The position numbers were made by a program, and so were the translations under genes. A stretch of 13,871 nt of DNA, from positions 1 through 13,871 of the forward strand of contig DAIRCS010000091.1 of assembly GCA_036796555.1 (NCBI GenBank), written 5' to 3'. The notes beneath the pieces are model-generated. The model had not been told where the DNA came from, did not search any database, and worked only from the letters and a program-made list of their open reading frames with translations. How positions within the stretch are numbered: the stretch's first letter is position 1; each line of letters starts with the position of its first letter. This document shows, in pieces, positions 12,677 to 13,871 of the stretch. This DNA comes from JAJXWB01 sp036796555 (GTDB lineage Bacteria > Pseudomonadota > Alphaproteobacteria > Rhizobiales > Beijerinckiaceae).

Positions 12677-13870
12677 ATGAGCGTGACCAGCGCGACGACG
12701 TCGAGCCAGGCCCCCAGGCCGAAGATCTGGAACGATCCGTTCTGGCGCGGCCTGATCTTTCAGGGCGCGCTGCTCGTCGTCGTGCTGTTCCTGTTCGTCG
12801 GCGCCGTGCTCAACGCCCGCACCAATATGCAGGCGCGCGGCATTCCGACCGATTTCGCCTTCTGGGACCGCCCGGCGTCCTTCGACATCAACCAGACGCT
12901 CATTCCCTATTCGGCGACCTCGCCGAACAGCCGGGTGTTCTGGGTCGGCCTGCTCAACACGCTGCTCGTCGCCGGCCTCGGCGTCGTCCTGTCCACGATC
13001 ATCGGCTTCGCCGTCGGCGCCGCGCGCCTGTCGACGAGCTGGCTGGTCGCCAGGCTCGCGACCATCTATGTCGAGGCGATCCGCAACGTGCCGCTGCTGC
13101 TCCAGATCATCTTCTGGTACAACGTCGTGCTCGGAAACCTGCCGAACCCCCGGCAGGCCGCGCCGTTCCTCGATATCGCCTTCCTGTCCAACCGCGGCCT
13201 GTTCGTGCCGGCGCCGGTGTTCAAGCCCGGCGCGAGCGCCGTCTGGATCGCGCTCGCCGTCGGAATCGCCGGGGCGTTCGCCTTTCGGGTCTGGGCGGCC
13301 AGGCGGCAGCGTGAGACCGGCCAACAGGCGCCAGTGGGCTGGGTCTCGGTCGTGCTGGCGCTCGGCCTGCCGCTCCTGGCCTTCTTTTTCGCCGGCCGGC
13401 CGATCGGCATCGAGTTCCCGCAGCTCAAGGGGTTCAATTTCGTCGGCGGCCAGCGGCTGACGCCCGAATTCGTCGCGCTGCTGCTGGCGCTCACCCTCTA
13501 CACGGCGGCCTTCATCGCCGAGATCGTCCGCTCCGGCATTCTCGCCGTGCCGAAGGGCCAGAGCGAGGCCGCGGCCGCGCTCGGTCTGCGCGCCGCGCCG
13601 ACGCGAAAGCTCGTCGTCATGCCGCAGGCGATGCGCGTCATCATCCCACCGCTCATCAACCAATATCTGAACCTCACCAAGAATTCGACGCTCGCTGTCG
13701 CCATCGGCTATCCCGACCTCTTCAACGTCTTCTCGGGCACGGTGCTCAACAATACCGGGGCGGCGGTCCAGATCGTCTTCATGACCATGGCGGTCTATCT
13801 GATCGTCAGCCTGATCACGTCGGCGGTCATGAACGCCTACAATACGCGCATGTCGCTGAGGGAGCGCTGA
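12677..13870 (+). CDS. aapQ: General L-amino acid ABC transporter, permease AapQ
   Basis: A complete 397-residue inner-membrane permease. Hydrophobic segments lie near residues 25-46, 88-114, 127-152, 187-206, 221-240, 262-286 and 363-386. The ABC-permease EAA loop is at about 297-316, EAAAALGLRAAPTRKLVVMP, which docks on the ATPase AapP. The large central periplasmic insertion (about 155-260) distinguishes AapQ-type subunits from the short permeases of histidine-type systems. GFNFVGGQRLTPEFVALLLALTLYTAAF resembles AapQ/BztB around 252-279. The stop TGA is at 13868-13870, one base from the window edge; aapM and aapP are expected beyond it. Confidence 0.94.
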   Translation: MSVTSATTSSQAPRPKIWNDPFWRGLIFQGALLVVVLFLFVGAVLNARTNMQARGIPTDFAFWDRPASFDINQTLIPYSATSPNSRVFWVGLLNTLLVAGLGVVLSTIIGFAVGAARLSTSWLVARLATIYVEAIRNVPLLLQIIFWYNVVLGNLPNPRQAAPFLDIAFLSNRGLFVPAPVFKPGASAVWIALAVGIAGAFAFRVWAARRQRETGQQAPVGWVSVVLALGLPLLAFFFAGRPIGIEFPQLKGFNFVGGQRLTPEFVALLLALTLYTAAFIAEIVRSGILAVPKGQSEAAAALGLRAAPTRKLVVMPQAMRVIIPPLINQYLNLTKNSTLAVAIGYPDLFNVFSGTVLNNTGAAVQIVFMTMAVYLIVSLITSAVMNAYNTRMSLRER

Positions 13871-13871
13871 C

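Overview
The window looks like the chromosome of a GC-rich alphaproteobacterium, probably of the order Hyphomicrobiales (Rhizobiales). The main evidence is a complete alphaproteobacterial general stress response (GSR) core (phyR, nepR, ecfG), HWE/HisKA_2-type sensor kinases, an aap-type amino-acid ABC transporter and a palindromic intergenic repeat of a kind common in this order. The genus cannot be fixed from the sequence alone. No phage, transposon, CRISPR or transfer gene is visible, and no gene-free stretch exceeds 300 bases.

Layout. (1) 1-55: 3' part of tRNA-Arg(UCU), overlapped at its end by a convergent gene. (2) 26-3319: GSR core. phyR and a HWE-family sensor kinase lie on the minus strand; nepR-ecfG lie on the plus strand. 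Two perfect GGAAC-N16-CGTT promoters sit back to back between them. (3) 3320-3502: an inverted pair of palindromic repeats between convergent genes. (4) 3503-4582: AI-2E/PerM-family transporter. (5) 4688-8229: minus-strand operon of a small iron-permease-like protein, a CHASE3 histidine kinase, an Rcp1-like response regulator and a receiver-HisKA_2 hybrid kinase, behind another perfect EcfG-type promoter. (6) 8500-9110: dps and a 25-residue hydrophobic peptide, divergent from the operon. (7) 9205-10221: single-domain receiver, CsbD-like protein and a DUF1328/YtjA-like membrane peptide; the last two are divergent from a further pair of perfect EcfG-type promoters. (8) 10294-11484: cystathionine beta-lyase-like PLP enzyme. 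(9) 11638-13870: aapJ and aapQ, the start of a general L-amino-acid ABC transporter operon that runs off the right edge.

How it fits together. About 10 kb of the window reads as a stress-response island. PhyR, when phosphorylated, should sequester NepR and release EcfG. EcfG should then act at GGAAC-N16-CGTT promoters. I find five perfect copies and two one-mismatch copies here, six of them arranged as three divergent pairs. They sit before phyR, nepR-ecfG, the iron-permease/kinase operon, dps, csbD and the DUF1328 gene, and weakly before the AI-2E transporter. Two histidine kinases and a response regulator therefore appear to be GSR outputs as well as possible inputs. The metC-like and aap genes at the right show no such promoter and look like ordinary housekeeping and transport genes.
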